A DNA stretch of 64,000 nt from Candidatus Rifleibacteriota bacterium (GCA_905236675.1 CAJOND010000001.1:124001-188000), one strand, 5' to 3'; counted from the first letter of the stretch, positions 33,656 to 43,697 are shown. Made by a program: numbers and translations. Notes: generated by a model from the sequence alone, not told the origin.

Positions 33656-34423
33656 TTAATTCCCTTCTTCTGATTCGTCACTAGAAAACCATTCTTTCAT
33701 AAGTATTCTGGAACGAAGTTCTTCAAAGCTTGTTCTTAGCTTTGAAACAGTCTTATCTATTTCTTCTTTAGACTCATTTTTATTCAAAGAATGAGAAATA
33801 GAATCTATAAGTATTGCTGTATTAGATGCTATAGACAAATCTTCCGAAGAAATATATTTTTTAAAAGATTCTAAGTCTTGTTTCAATTTTTCAATAGTTT
33901 TAAATGCTTCTGAATTAGATTTTTTTCGCTGTAAATCATTAATATCTGCAGATGCAACTATAAAAACCTGCTTTTCATCTGTTATTCCAATTGCTTCAAA
34001 AAATGTTCCTATAGTATTGCTCAGTTCTAAAACTCCGTTATGAGCATCTAAATATTGTTTTTTATTTATTAGTTTACGTATTTCACCTATTTTTTTTGCC
34101 GTTGAACTCATTTTGGAAATCCAGTTTCGGTCGTTCTTTGCTTCTTCTGGAGGATTAGTCATGTATTTTTTTGAAAACTCTAACCAGGTATTAAGAACTT
34201 CGTTTAATTCTGTTGAATAATCGTCTTTTGGTGTGTATTTAAGGGCTGTTCCTAGAACAGTAAGAGAATTCATAAAACTTCTAATAGATTTGGAAAATTC
34301 ACTTGTAGGATTCTTTGCTGTAAGAAGCATTACAAGGGTATCATCGCAAGCAAAAATGGTATTTTGAATAAAACAACAAAATATAAGAAATAATATTATT
34401 TTTTTTGTGTAAATATTGCTCAT
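33656..34423 (-). CDS. Exported helical protein of unknown function
   Basis: It has 255 residues from the ATG at 34423; a TTG five codons earlier is less likely. The signal peptide is MSNIYTKKIILFLIFCCFIQNTIFA and the mature part starts CDDTLVML. It is mostly helical with a Lys/Glu/Asp-rich makeup and an acidic end (SSDESEEGN). It heads the minus-strand operon with the thioredoxin-like and permease genes. The promoter at 34430-34458 places the predicted transcription start at or next to the ATG, so the mRNA may lack a leader. No ribosome binding site is visible. Confidence 0.72.
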   Translation of the reverse strand: MSNIYTKKIILFLIFCCFIQNTIFACDDTLVMLLTAKNPTSEFSKSIRSFMNSLTVLGTALKYTPKDDYSTELNEVLNTWLEFSKKYMTNPPEEAKNDRNWISKMSSTAKKIGEIRKLINKKQYLDAHNGVLELSNTIGTFFEAIGITDEKQVFIVASADINDLQRKKSNSEAFKTIEKLKQDLESFKKYISSEDLSIASNTAILIDSISHSLNKNESKEEIDKTVSKLRTSFEELRSRILMKEWFSSDESEEGN

Positions 34424-34429
34424 ATATTG

Positions 34430-34458
34430 ATTATACAATGATTTTAGAATATTATCAA
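34430..34458 (-). promoter_or_regulatory. Promoter for the permease operon, implying leaderless mRNA
   Basis: Minus strand TTGATA (34453-34458), 17 bases, TATAAT (34430-34435). The -10 ends 6 bases before the ATG at 34423. Confidence 0.65.
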
Positions 34459-34531
34459 CATTGCCTTGATTTATATTTTATTGTAAAATACAGGTTGTTA
34501 AATTGAACTTAAAAAGAGTAAGGATAATATA

Positions 34532-34747
34532 ATGAAAGCTATAGTTACTGGTGGTGCTGGCTTTATTGGTTCAGCTATGGTTTGGGCTCTAAATCAAAGA
34601 GGAATTAACGATATTCTTATAGTTGATCACCTCGGTGATAATACAGAAAAGTGGAAAAATCTTCGAAAGCTCAAATATACTGACTATATGGAAAGAGAAG
34701 AATTTATTGAACAAATCGAGGATTTGATGAATGTGGCTTCGATGTGA
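34532..34747 (+). pseudogene. hldD: ADP-L-glycero-D-manno-heptose 6-epimerase, N-terminal part
   Basis: It has 71 codons. The Rossmann start [31 protein letters not shown] and DYMEREEFI are as in E. coli HldD. The last residues (MNVASM) diverge. An extra T in the TTT at 34723-34725 would restore [19 protein letters not shown] and join the second part. HldD makes the heptose for the LPS inner core, supporting a Gram-negative envelope. Confidence 0.85.
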
Positions 34748-35502
34748 TTATTCATTTAGGTGCCTGCTCTAGTACAACTCAGACTGATTGCAGCTATCTT
34801 GTTCACAATAATTTTGAGTTCAGTAAATCTTTAGCAATTTATGCAGATGAAAATAATGTAAGATTTATTTATGCAAGCAGTGCTGCTACATATGGGGATG
34901 GAGAAAAGGGTTTCGATGATAATGATCAAACTAGCGAAAACCTTATTCCCTTAAATATGTATGGTTATTCTAAACAGATGTTTGATAACTGGATGCGTCA
35001 TACTGGTCTGTTAGATAAAGCGGTAGCCTGCAAATTTTTTAATGTTTTCGGGCCTAATGAATATCACAAAGGCTCAATGAGGAGTTTCATTCTAAAATCT
35101 TTTGAACAAATTAAAGAAACTGGCAAAGTAAAGCTATTTAAATCATATAACCCTGATTACAAAGATGGTGAAATGCTTAGAGACTTCGTTTATGTTAAAG
35201 ATGTTGTTCAGATGATTATGCATTTTGTAGACAACAAAGAACTTCACGGTATTTATAATATGGGAACTGGCAAGGCACGAAATTGGAATGACTTAGTTAA
35301 AGCTACTTTTAATGCTATGAGTCTGGAAACCAATATTGAATATATTGAAATGCCTTTGTCTATTCGAAATCAGTATCAGTATTTCACCGAAGCCAAAATA
35401 GACAAAATTCGTGCATCTGGATATGATAAACCTACTTTCACTCTTGAAGAAGCCATTAAAGATTATGTTCAGAATTATCTAATGAAAAACGAAAGACTGT
35501 AA
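34744..35502 (+). pseudogene. hldD: ADP-L-glycero-D-manno-heptose 6-epimerase, C-terminal part
   Basis: It has 252 codons, with GTG at 34744 as the first possible start, but no ribosome binding site. It contains IHLGACSSTTQTDC, FIYASSAATYGDGE, the catalytic YGYSKQMFD (Tyr-x3-Lys) and CKFFNVFGPNEYHKGSMRSF, all HldD motifs. Together with the first part it is a complete enzyme of about 323 residues, the family length. With one base restored this would be a normal, essential-type gene, so sequence error is a serious possibility. Confidence 0.88.
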
Positions 35503-35583
35503 ATCTTAAACTCTAAATGTGTTTAATCAAACATTTTATTAGAAAGTTTAACGATATAATTTGATTTCGTTATTTCCACAAAT

Positions 35584-35614
35584 AAAAAAGGCTTGATAAA
35601 CAAGCCTTTTTTTA
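35584..35614. terminator. Terminator between hldD and the GLUG protein gene
   Basis: AAAAAAGGCTTG / CAAGCCTTTTTTT stem with a 6-base loop, between convergent genes. Confidence 0.88.
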
Positions 35615-35618
35615 TTTA

Positions 35619-38339
35619 TCAAGGTTCTAATTCCAACTCTTCAGGAACAACAACTTTTGGATGGGTTTTAAAAGGTTTAAGATTAACAGGCTTATATTCT
35701 TTGGTGTCAATGCTTTGTTTATTTACAGATTCTTCTTTTGTTCGAACTGAATCTGTCATAGTAGATTCAACAGTTTTTTCTAGTTGAGTTATATTGTTTT
35801 CAGCTTGTTTAACTTCAGAATTATTATTTTGATGTTGTGTTTCAGCAGGTTTTAAAGGTGAACTATTTTCTTTCTGAGGTTCTTCTGTTGATTCATAGCT
35901 ATGAACGACTCCACCAATGACATCTCTCTTGATTCTTGGGTAAGTACCTGGGCTAATACTCCATACATCAGGATTCCATGAAGAATCAAGTTTTATATCT
36001 GAAACAGAATTAAATCTTTGAAGATTTGAATATGATTCTTTATATGTCGGTTCTTCGCTGCAGCATTTCTGTGTTCCATTCTTTTTATCACTAGGTTTAC
36101 CTTTAAATGAGAACTTTGTTTCATTGGTTATAAAACAGTTTTTGATAGTGGAATATTCCTTTGAACTTGTTGGACCAGTAGGAGCAAAGAACATCCCAGA
36201 AATGCCACCTACTTTACTGTCATAGTATTCTGTTTTTAATTCACCAATAGCATAACAGTTTTCAATATAGCCTCTATCATTATAACCAACGATACCACCA
36301 CATTCTTCTTTTGCTGTAATATTGGCATCACTGTAACAGTCTTTAATTGTATTCTGCATTCTAAGGTTAGCTGCTATTCCCCCACTTTTATAAGCTTTTA
36401 TTATATCTGTGGACTTTAATTCTCCATGGTTTTCACATCTTGCAACCGTAGTTGTTTTCCAAACTGCATTTCTATCGAAAACACCTATAGACGAAGCGAT
36501 CCCACCTATACTCATACCCATAACGGTTCCATAATTTATACCATCAGATAATGAAGCATTTTCTGATATTTCACCGACAATACCGCCAGCCATACCTTTT
36601 ATAGCTGTTACTTCTGTTTTAGAAACAAAATCATAGTATATATCCTGCTTATCATCTTTATTTTTATTTCCGTATATTTCTCCAAAAACACCACCGACTA
36701 TTGTTTCTCCAGTAACTTTCCCTGACGAAGAAAGACCATTTGCACTGCAATATTCTTTTATACTACCTGTTACACCACCGCAAACCTTTTTTGCAGAAAG
36801 CTCAATTTCTGTAAATATATTGCTGAGTTTACAGTTTTTTTCTAACTTGCCAAATGCTCCGCCAACATATTCATCACCTTTAATTGTAGAGCGCTCAATA
36901 TTTATATTATCAGCTAATATTTTTTCGCCTTTTCCCAAAATACCGCCAACAAACTTTTTCCCCATAATATTTTCAGATTTAACTGTTAAATCTGAAAAGC
37001 TTACATTTGTTGCTTCGCCTACCAACCCTCCGATTGATTCTTTCCCATTAACCTTAGAATTGACTATAATATTGGTAAAAGTCGCATTAATTGCTTCACC
37101 AGCTAATGCACCAGCAATATTGTTTTCGCCAATATCTATTTCACAATTTATGGTCAGGTTCTTAATTTCAGCATTTTTTACTCTGTGGAATAAACCATGA
37201 TAATCATTGTAAGGAGCATTAGGAACAGTATTCATTTCTTTATCAGTTGTAATAATTTTTAATCCGCTGATAGATTTGCCGTTTCCATCATAATGACCAA
37301 CAAAGGGTTTCTCGTAATAGTAAAGCAGTAATTTTTCTTGTGGTTTTCCCCAATAATCATTATTTGAAATAGTTATATCTGATACCTGCTTAAAATAATA
37401 ACCAGAATCTATATATTTATAATCAGTATTTAAAGCTATCAAATCTTTAGCATTTTTTATTAGGAACGGACTATCTTGGGTTCCCTTTCCTTCCCATGGG
37501 AAAGCAGCATCATATCTATTGTTTTGGCTAACCCATTCTTTTTCATCTATTTTTTCAGAGTTAAAAGTTTTTGTGGTTCCATCAGCAAATGTTAAGGAAT
37601 TTAAAACAGCATAAACTTCAAAGTCTATTGACATATTGGTTGTTTTTTCTTTCCTATTTCCATCTTCATCAAGAGTAAAACATTCAAAATTCAATGATTT
37701 TTCATTTAAATGTCTGGATTCTATAAAAATAATATTTTGAGCATAAGGTTTTAAAGCAATAGGAATATCGTGATATTTTGCTGAGCTGTCACACTTTGCC
37801 TCAAAACCTTTTTTATAATCAACTTCTTTTATTTCGTAAGGACCTATTAGTGATTCAGGAACTTCTTTCTTTGTTATATAGTCACCATAAGCAGAGTTTG
37901 TCGGATAGTTATATTGTATAAATTTCCCTTTAAAAGTAGTGCTAGAATTTGAAACCTTTGTTGGAATAAATCTTGCTCCATAAATTCTTCCATCTGCAGT
38001 AGGCCATAGTTGCAAATCAAAAGATATAGAAAACTTAAATTCGTTTTCAAAGTATTCTCTTCTAGTATTATTATGCCAATTCGAAGAACCAGAAAAATCA
38101 ATTGCAAAGCTATTTGCTGTTTCAGAATTTAAAGTCATTGGTTTATAACAATGTCTAAAGTAATAACTGCCTGTTTTGTAAAACTCTACACCTAATATAA
38201 TAATATCAGCTTTTGTAATCTGATACCCTTTTATATTGTCAGTTATATCATTAAATCCTTCAAGCTTAAACCTATCTTCTGCAAAAGAAATAGTTGATAA
38301 AAACGTGACAAATAGCAATCCAACAAGGTATTTCTTCAT
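35619..38339 (-). CDS. Large exported GLUG-repeat protein
   Basis: It has 906 residues from the ATG at 38339; AGGAG lies 8 bases upstream, and the signal peptide (MKKYLVGLLFVTFLSTISFA) starts here. An N-terminal region (about 20-290) of unknown fold is followed by about ten repeats of the form (I/V)GG(I/L/V)(V/A)G...(I/L)..(C/S)...G (about 380-730), i.e. GLUG motifs, predicted to form a beta-helix. The C-terminus (about 800-906) is Pro/Glu/Lys-rich, low complexity, and ends LELEP. GLUG proteins are usually surface adhesins or proteases' passengers. The low-complexity tail could span the wall or bind the surface. Confidence 0.85.
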   Translation of the reverse strand: MKKYLVGLLFVTFLSTISFAEDRFKLEGFNDITDNIKGYQITKADIIILGVEFYKTGSYYFRHCYKPMTLNSETANSFAIDFSGSSNWHNNTRREYFENEFKFSISFDLQLWPTADGRIYGARFIPTKVSNSSTTFKGKFIQYNYPTNSAYGDYITKKEVPESLIGPYEIKEVDYKKGFEAKCDSSAKYHDIPIALKPYAQNIIFIESRHLNEKSLNFECFTLDEDGNRKEKTTNMSIDFEVYAVLNSLTFADGTTKTFNSEKIDEKEWVSQNNRYDAAFPWEGKGTQDSPFLIKNAKDLIALNTDYKYIDSGYYFKQVSDITISNNDYWGKPQEKLLLYYYEKPFVGHYDGNGKSISGLKIITTDKEMNTVPNAPYNDYHGLFHRVKNAEIKNLTINCEIDIGENNIAGALAGEAINATFTNIIVNSKVNGKESIGGLVGEATNVSFSDLTVKSENIMGKKFVGGILGKGEKILADNINIERSTIKGDEYVGGAFGKLEKNCKLSNIFTEIELSAKKVCGGVTGSIKEYCSANGLSSSGKVTGETIVGGVFGEIYGNKNKDDKQDIYYDFVSKTEVTAIKGMAGGIVGEISENASLSDGINYGTVMGMSIGGIASSIGVFDRNAVWKTTTVARCENHGELKSTDIIKAYKSGGIAANLRMQNTIKDCYSDANITAKEECGGIVGYNDRGYIENCYAIGELKTEYYDSKVGGISGMFFAPTGPTSSKEYSTIKNCFITNETKFSFKGKPSDKKNGTQKCCSEEPTYKESYSNLQRFNSVSDIKLDSSWNPDVWSISPGTYPRIKRDVIGGVVHSYESTEEPQKENSSPLKPAETQHQNNNSEVKQAENNITQLEKTVESTMTDSVRTKEESVNKQSIDTKEYKPVNLKPFKTHPKVVVPEELELEP

Positions 38340-38570
38340 AGTTACTCCTAACAACATTTCTAGTTAATCTTAGTTTATCATCAATATGAAAGCTAATCAA
38401 CAGGGGGAGTTAGAGACTTAGCTTATCCTTTTTAGACTTTGCTAAAATATAGATAAATTACAAAGAAACAATATTTAATTCTGGAGATTTATATTGTTAT
38501 TTTTCTTTATTGTTACAAGATAATATTTTTGCTAAAATATTTTTACTTTTATTGTAAAAGCATAAAACAA

Positions 38571-40034
38571 ATGAGCGGAAAACAATTAACCAAAAACTAT
38601 ATATATTTAATTATTTCCCAAATATCGATAAACATTTTACAATTAATTACGGTTCCTTATGTTTCAAGAGTTTTAGAACCTGAGGGGATTGGGACATACA
38701 GTTATGCTTTTGCGATTATGACATATTTTTCTATGTTTGGAACTATGGGGTTTAACTATTATAGCCAGATAGAAATTGCGAAAAATATGGATAATAAAGC
38801 AAAGAAGCATCAGTTGTTCTGGGAATGCTTTGTATCAAAAAGTATAACACTTTTTATATCAATAATAGTTTACTTCGCTTTTATCTATTTATCAAATATA
38901 CCTAATAAAAATATATTTTATGTCGTTTCTATTCCTTTAATAGGCGAAATATTTAATACTAGCTGGTATTTAATAGGAACAGAAAATTTCAAATATATGG
39001 CAACTCTCCCGGTTGTCACCAGGCTTATTGCATTACCTTTAATTTTTATTTATATTTCTCAAAAATCAGATTTATTACTATATGTAGCAATTGTATTGAT
39101 TGCTAATTTTATAGGTAATGTTTTAATGTCTATACCTATAATAAAAGAACATGGTTTGAAGCCAGCTAAAAACTTAGAAATTATTAAACATATTAAAGGG
39201 AATATAGTTTATTTTATTCCTACTATTGCTGGAACTATTTATCATGCCTTAGATAAAACTATGCTTGGTTTATTGCAAGATACTACAGTTCAGAATGGAT
39301 ATTATGAACAAGCTTTTAAAATAATTCAAATTCTAACGGTTGTTACAACTTCTTTAAGTACTGTTGTTCTTCCTCGTGTAACTTTCCTTGAACATGAGAA
39401 TAAACGTGAAGAATTAAAAAATGTTCATGAAAAGTCTTTCCAAACCGTATTTATAATTGCATTTCCTTTACTATTTGGAGTAATAAGCATTTCGGAAAGA
39501 TTTATTCCAATGTTTTTTGGATCAGATTACATTGGTTCTGTTCCTATTCTTAATATTCTCGCTATTTTATTATTAATTATTGGATTAGATAATCTTATAG
39601 GAGCTCAGGGGCTTACTGCGAGAGGGTTGCAAAAGAAATATGGCTATGGAACCATTATTGGTTTAGTCTGTAACCTTTTTTTGAATTATTTTCTTATAAA
39701 GTCATATGGGGGAATTGGGGCTGCGGTAGCTTCAGTAATATCAGAGTTTATAATTCTATTGTGTTTTGTAATTTTTACCTGGTCATATTTTTCATTCAGG
39801 AATATGATTAAATATGCTTTTAAATATTGCATATACAGCTTAATAATGTTTTTTGCAGTAAAAGAATCTTTGGTTTATGTACCAAATACCGTTTTAGGAT
39901 TAATAACAAATATATTGATTGGAGTCATTGTTTATGTTTTAGTATTGTTGATTGCCAAAGATGAATTAATATATCTGTTTATAAAAGCATTTAAAGAAAA
40001 GCTATTTCCAAATATAAAAGAATCGAAAGAATAA
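38571..40034 (+). CDS. wzx: O-antigen/polysaccharide flippase (Wzx, MATE/MOP-like family)
   Basis: It has 487 residues from the ATG at 38571; the earlier TTG is not supported. Around 12 membrane helices run through the protein. The N-terminus SGKQLTKNYIYLIISQISINILQLITVPYVSRVLEPEGIGTYSYAFAIMTYFSMFGTMGFNYYSQIEIA is the textbook start of polysaccharide biosynthesis proteins. It flips lipid-linked glycan units. It is first in a group of sugar genes, next to a glycosyltransferase. The symbol is assigned by role. Confidence 0.88.
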   Translation: MSGKQLTKNYIYLIISQISINILQLITVPYVSRVLEPEGIGTYSYAFAIMTYFSMFGTMGFNYYSQIEIAKNMDNKAKKHQLFWECFVSKSITLFISIIVYFAFIYLSNIPNKNIFYVVSIPLIGEIFNTSWYLIGTENFKYMATLPVVTRLIALPLIFIYISQKSDLLLYVAIVLIANFIGNVLMSIPIIKEHGLKPAKNLEIIKHIKGNIVYFIPTIAGTIYHALDKTMLGLLQDTTVQNGYYEQAFKIIQILTVVTTSLSTVVLPRVTFLEHENKREELKNVHEKSFQTVFIIAFPLLFGVISISERFIPMFFGSDYIGSVPILNILAILLLIIGLDNLIGAQGLTARGLQKKYGYGTIIGLVCNLFLNYFLIKSYGGIGAAVASVISEFIILLCFVIFTWSYFSFRNMIKYAFKYCIYSLIMFFAVKESLVYVPNTVLGLITNILIGVIVYVLVLLIAKDELIYLFIKAFKEKLFPNIKESKE

Positions 40035-40045
40035 AAGGGGAAAAA

Positions 40046-41047
40046 ATGAGCATACGCAAATCATTAAGTAACCTTTATAGAAATATAACTGGTAAAAATT
40101 ATTATAAAAAGATTTATACGCCATTTTATAATCAAACAGTAGCTTTAACTTCAGATTATCCATTAGTTTATAATAAATATGGTCAACCAATGGAGTTTTT
40201 CTTTATTCGTGATATTCACGGTGCTCATAATCCTTATGGAAATAAATCTAACTATTTCATATGGGATAGATTCAATTTTGAATTAAAAACGCAGTTTTAT
40301 TCACACCAGGCTATGTTGCAGACGATGGGCAACCCAGATTACAGATATGGGGCGCTTATAGAGGCAGAATCTATTACCCCGGAAGATTATTTACTTTTTG
40401 ACAAACATCAAAACTTAAACAAAGAATTTGATGCTATTTTTACATATTCTGAAAAATTACTGAATAAATTAGATAATGCTGTTTTTATGCCTTTTAATGC
40501 ATCGATTTGGTATGGTACAACAGAGCAGGGTGGAATACTTTCAGTAGAAACATATAAAGATAAAAACAAAAATATATCTATTATTGCTTCAAACAAACTG
40601 CTTTGTGAAATGCACCATTTTAGAAAAGACATTGCAATGAAATGCAAAAATTATAACTTAGCAGATACATTCGGTACCTTTGACGGAGGGGCAAGAGTTC
40701 CTAAAATAGCGGATGTTTTAACAAACTATAGATATAATATTGCTATAGAAAACTACATAGATGATTATTATTTTACTGAAAAAATTCTGAATTGCTTTGC
40801 TTCAATGACTGTTCCGATTTATTGCGGTGCTACTAAAATTGCAGAGTTCTTTAATCCTGAGGGTATAATTACTATAAAACTAACTGACTTAGATAATCTG
40901 GAGAAGATTCTGAGCCAATGTAATGAAAAAGATTATTTACAACGTCTTCCAGCTATAAAAGAAAATTACGAAAAAGTTTTAGAATACGTTAATTTAGATG
41001 ACATGCTCTATAAGAAAGTTAAAGAACAGCAAAGCAGAAGAAGATAA
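40046..41047 (+). CDS. GT10 (alpha-fucosyltransferase-type) glycosyltransferase
   Basis: It has 333 residues. The family-10 signature is NYRYNIAIENYIDDYYFTEKILNCFASMTVPIYCGATKI (about 229-268), with the F/Y-ENS-like and YFTEKI elements. GT10 enzymes add L-fucose (in bacteria also colitose and related sugars) from the GDP-sugar. It starts 11 bases after the flippase stop. The nearby genes make GDP-linked 6-deoxy sugars, which fits its donor. The acceptor is unknown. Confidence 0.85.
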   Translation: MSIRKSLSNLYRNITGKNYYKKIYTPFYNQTVALTSDYPLVYNKYGQPMEFFFIRDIHGAHNPYGNKSNYFIWDRFNFELKTQFYSHQAMLQTMGNPDYRYGALIEAESITPEDYLLFDKHQNLNKEFDAIFTYSEKLLNKLDNAVFMPFNASIWYGTTEQGGILSVETYKDKNKNISIIASNKLLCEMHHFRKDIAMKCKNYNLADTFGTFDGGARVPKIADVLTNYRYNIAIENYIDDYYFTEKILNCFASMTVPIYCGATKIAEFFNPEGIITIKLTDLDNLEKILSQCNEKDYLQRLPAIKENYEKVLEYVNLDDMLYKKVKEQQSRRR

Positions 41048-41114
41048 ACTTATTACTATTAAATTGGAAAATATGCTATATATATAAATATAGAATTTGG
41101 ACAAGAGGCAAAGA

Positions 41115-42149
41115 ATGAAAAAAGCTTTAATTACAGGTGTTACTGGTCAAGACGGTTCTTATTTATCAGAACTTCTTTTGGAAAAAGGCTATGAGGTTTA
41201 CGGAATCATTCGCAGATCTTCTACTGAATATCGAGAGCGAATAGCTCACTTAGAAGGCAAACCCAATTTTTATCTTCATTATGGTGATATGAGCGACTCA
41301 ATTGGGCTAGTCAAAGTTGTTTCAAAAGTAAAACCTGATGAAATATATAATCTGGCGGCTCAAAGTCATGTTCAAGTATCTTTTGATGTTCCAGAATATA
41401 CTGCTGATGTTGTAGCTACTGGGGTTTTAAGATTGTTAGAAGCAGTAAGAATCTGCGGATTAGAAAAGACTTGTAGAATATATCAGGCTTCAACATCTGA
41501 ATTATTCGGAAAAGTAGAAGAAGTCCCTCAGAAAGAAACTACTCCTTTCCATCCTTATAGCCCGTATGCTGTTGCAAAACAGTATGGTTACTGGATAATA
41601 AAGGAATACCGCGAAGCTTATGGAATGTATGCCTGTAATGGAATTTTATTTAACCACGAATCTGAACGTCGTGGAGAAACCTTTGTAACAAGGAAGATAA
41701 CTCTTGCTGCTGCACGTATTAAACAAGGCAAGCAAGACAAACTTTATTTAGGTAATCTTTCCAGCCTTAGAGACTGGGGCTATGCTAGAGACTATGTTGA
41801 ATGTATGTGGCTAATATTACAACAACAAAAACCTGATGATTATGTAATAGCAACTGGAGTTCAACATTCTGTAAGAGAGTTCTGCCAACTTGCCTTTCAT
41901 TATGCAGGAATCGAACTTGAATTTAAGGGGGAAGGAGCAGAAGAAAAAGGCATAGATAAAGCAACAGGGAAAGTTTTAGTTGAAGTATCACCCGATTTTT
42001 ATAGACCAACAGACGTTGTAAATCTCTTAGGAGACCCAACTAAAGCAAAAACTCAATTAGGCTGGAACCCAACAAAAACTTCATTCGAAGAACTTGTTAA
42101 AATTATGACAGAAAGTGATATGAATCTTGTTGAAAAAGAAATTTCATGA
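41115..42149 (+). CDS. gmd: GDP-mannose 4,6-dehydratase
   Basis: It has 344 residues from the ATG at 41115; AAGAGG lies just upstream. It converts GDP-mannose to GDP-4-keto-6-deoxymannose. [33 protein letters not shown] is the NADP site, with the active-site residues in [10 protein letters not shown] (Ser/Thr, Glu) and [13 protein letters not shown] (Tyr-x3-Lys), and [17 protein letters not shown]. The family is highly conserved and the assignment is firm. Confidence 0.97.
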   Translation: MKKALITGVTGQDGSYLSELLLEKGYEVYGIIRRSSTEYRERIAHLEGKPNFYLHYGDMSDSIGLVKVVSKVKPDEIYNLAAQSHVQVSFDVPEYTADVVATGVLRLLEAVRICGLEKTCRIYQASTSELFGKVEEVPQKETTPFHPYSPYAVAKQYGYWIIKEYREAYGMYACNGILFNHESERRGETFVTRKITLAAARIKQGKQDKLYLGNLSSLRDWGYARDYVECMWLILQQQKPDDYVIATGVQHSVREFCQLAFHYAGIELEFKGEGAEEKGIDKATGKVLVEVSPDFYRPTDVVNLLGDPTKAKTQLGWNPTKTSFEELVKIMTESDMNLVEKEIS

Positions 42150-42209
42150 ATGTGAATTATGTTCATTGGAGGCTGTCTGAAAACTAGTTTTATTTTACAG
42201 AGTTTTTAC

Positions 42210-42247
42210 TGGATTGCGAGGCGTTTTCAACGCCTCGCAATGACGAT
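42210..42247. repeat. Palindromic element, CGTCATTGCGAG family, copy 2
   Basis: GATTGCGAGGCG and CGCCTCGCAATGACG around TTTTCAA form a perfect 11-bp hairpin. The flanking GTCTGAAAACT (42176-42186) is the reverse complement of the flank of copy 1. Confidence 0.8.
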
Positions 42248-42296
42248 TATGATTAGGTTTAAAGGAATTGGCGAATAATAATTGTTCTAAAACAAT

Positions 42297-42331
42297 CCCC
42301 TAACTCCCTACGCCCTATACCCTACTCCCTA
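42297..42331 (+). repeat. Pyrimidine heptad repeat (CCCTAAC/CCCTACG type)
   Basis: CCCTAAC, CCCTACG, CCCTATA, CCCTACT and CCCTATT follow each other in seven-base register about 75 bases before the aminotransferase-like gene, like the stretch before groEL. Confidence 0.82.
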
Positions 42332-42403
42332 TTAAATATGATATATCACTTAATTTTCGATTGTTTGAAAAAATGAATTTAACATAACAATAAGGTAATA
42401 CAA

Positions 42404-43576
42404 ATGAAAATAAAATATTCTCTATCTAACGATACTTGGGATAACAAAGAAATTGAGGCAATAAACAGAGTAATAGCTTCAAACCATTTTACAATGGGTA
42501 AAGAAGTTGAAAAATATGAAAAAGCCTTTGCCAAAAAATTCGGTGCCAAATATGCCGTAATGTCTAATTCGGGTTCATCGGCCAATCTTTTGGCTGTTTC
42601 AGCTCTAGTCTATTCAGGAAGATTGAAAAAAGGTGATGAAGTTATTGTGCCAGCCGTATCTTGGAGCACAACCTACTTCCCCTTAGAACAGAACGGCCTT
42701 AAAATAAGGCTTGTAGATATAGACATCAAAACATTAAATATTGATCTTACTAAGATTGAAGAAGCAATCACACCAAAAACCAAGGCTATTTTTGCTGTAA
42801 ATCTTTTGGGTAACCCTGTAGATTTTGATAAACTTTCTAAAATCTGCAAAAAACATAAGCTGTTTTTCTTTGAAGACAATTGTGAATCTATGGGAGCAAC
42901 ATTTGCAGACAAAAAAGCTGGTACCTTCGGTTTGTTAGGTACATTTTCTACTTTTTATTCCCACCATTTGGCTACAATGGAAGGCGGAGTCACCGTTACA
43001 GACGATGAAGAACTCTACCACTACATGCTTTCGATAAGAGCTCACGGCTGGACAAGAAATCTTCCCAAAACAAGCAGTCTTTATACCAAAAATGATGATG
43101 ATTTCTATGAAAGCTTCCAATTTATCATGCCAGGTTATAATCTAAGACCTCTTGAAATGGAAGCAGCAATAGGTTCTGAACAGCTAAAAAAGCTTGATAA
43201 ATTTCTAAAAATAAGACGTGAAAATGCTGAAATATTTAAAAGCATGATGTATAAAGACCCGTTCTTTATGATTCAAAGCGAAACAGGGGTTTCATCATGG
43301 TTTGGTTTTGCTTTAATTCTTGCACCAATAATCGCTGGTCAAAGAGATGAATATGTAGGAGCTCTGAAAAGAGCAGGTGTTGAAGTTCGACCTATAGTTG
43401 CAGGCAATTTTGCAAGACAACCAGCATTTAAATATATGAATGCGTCAATTTCTGGCAAGCTTTCTAATGCTGATTATATACATTACAACGGTTTCTTTGT
43501 GGGCAATCATTCTATTCCAATGGAAGAACAGCTCAATCTTTTAAAGAAGGTTTTCAAATCAGTCACCCACATGTAA
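42404..43576 (+). CDS. colD: GDP-4-keto-6-deoxy-D-mannose 3-dehydratase (ColD type)
   Basis: It has 390 residues of the DegT/DnrJ/EryC1/StrS aminotransferase fold. The residue that binds PLP through lysine in aminotransferases is replaced by histidine here: FYSHHLATMEGG. This is the hallmark of the dehydratase ColD and its relative RfbH (CDP-sugar). The matches MSNSGSSANLLA, GDEVIVPAVSWSTT, ALIEGVHWR-like IRAHGWTRNLPK and GFFVGNHSIP are all close to ColD by recollection of the family. The product is GDP-4-keto-3,6-dideoxymannose, the precursor of colitose. The substrate comes from Gmd encoded upstream. RfbH is the alternative but its substrate pathway (CDP-glucose) is absent. Confidence 0.85.
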   Translation: MKIKYSLSNDTWDNKEIEAINRVIASNHFTMGKEVEKYEKAFAKKFGAKYAVMSNSGSSANLLAVSALVYSGRLKKGDEVIVPAVSWSTTYFPLEQNGLKIRLVDIDIKTLNIDLTKIEEAITPKTKAIFAVNLLGNPVDFDKLSKICKKHKLFFFEDNCESMGATFADKKAGTFGLLGTFSTFYSHHLATMEGGVTVTDDEELYHYMLSIRAHGWTRNLPKTSSLYTKNDDDFYESFQFIMPGYNLRPLEMEAAIGSEQLKKLDKFLKIRRENAEIFKSMMYKDPFFMIQSETGVSSWFGFALILAPIIAGQRDEYVGALKRAGVEVRPIVAGNFARQPAFKYMNASISGKLSNADYIHYNGFFVGNHSIPMEEQLNLLKKVFKSVTHM

Positions 43577-43649
43577 AACTGCTCTGATACAAACAAAAAT
43601 TAATACACTTTTTTTAATTATAGTTCTTTAATAATAAAATCTGTAAAGT

Positions 43650-43694
43650 AAAAGGCTTGTAAAAGCTCACGTATAGCAAGCCTACAAGCCTTTT
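43650..43694. terminator. Bidirectional terminator after colD
   Basis: AAAAGGCTTGTA / TACAAGCCTTTT is a perfect 12-bp stem with a 21-base loop and a T tract on both strands. It closes colD and could also end a leftward antisense transcript from 43850. Confidence 0.75.
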
Positions 43695-43697
43695 GTC

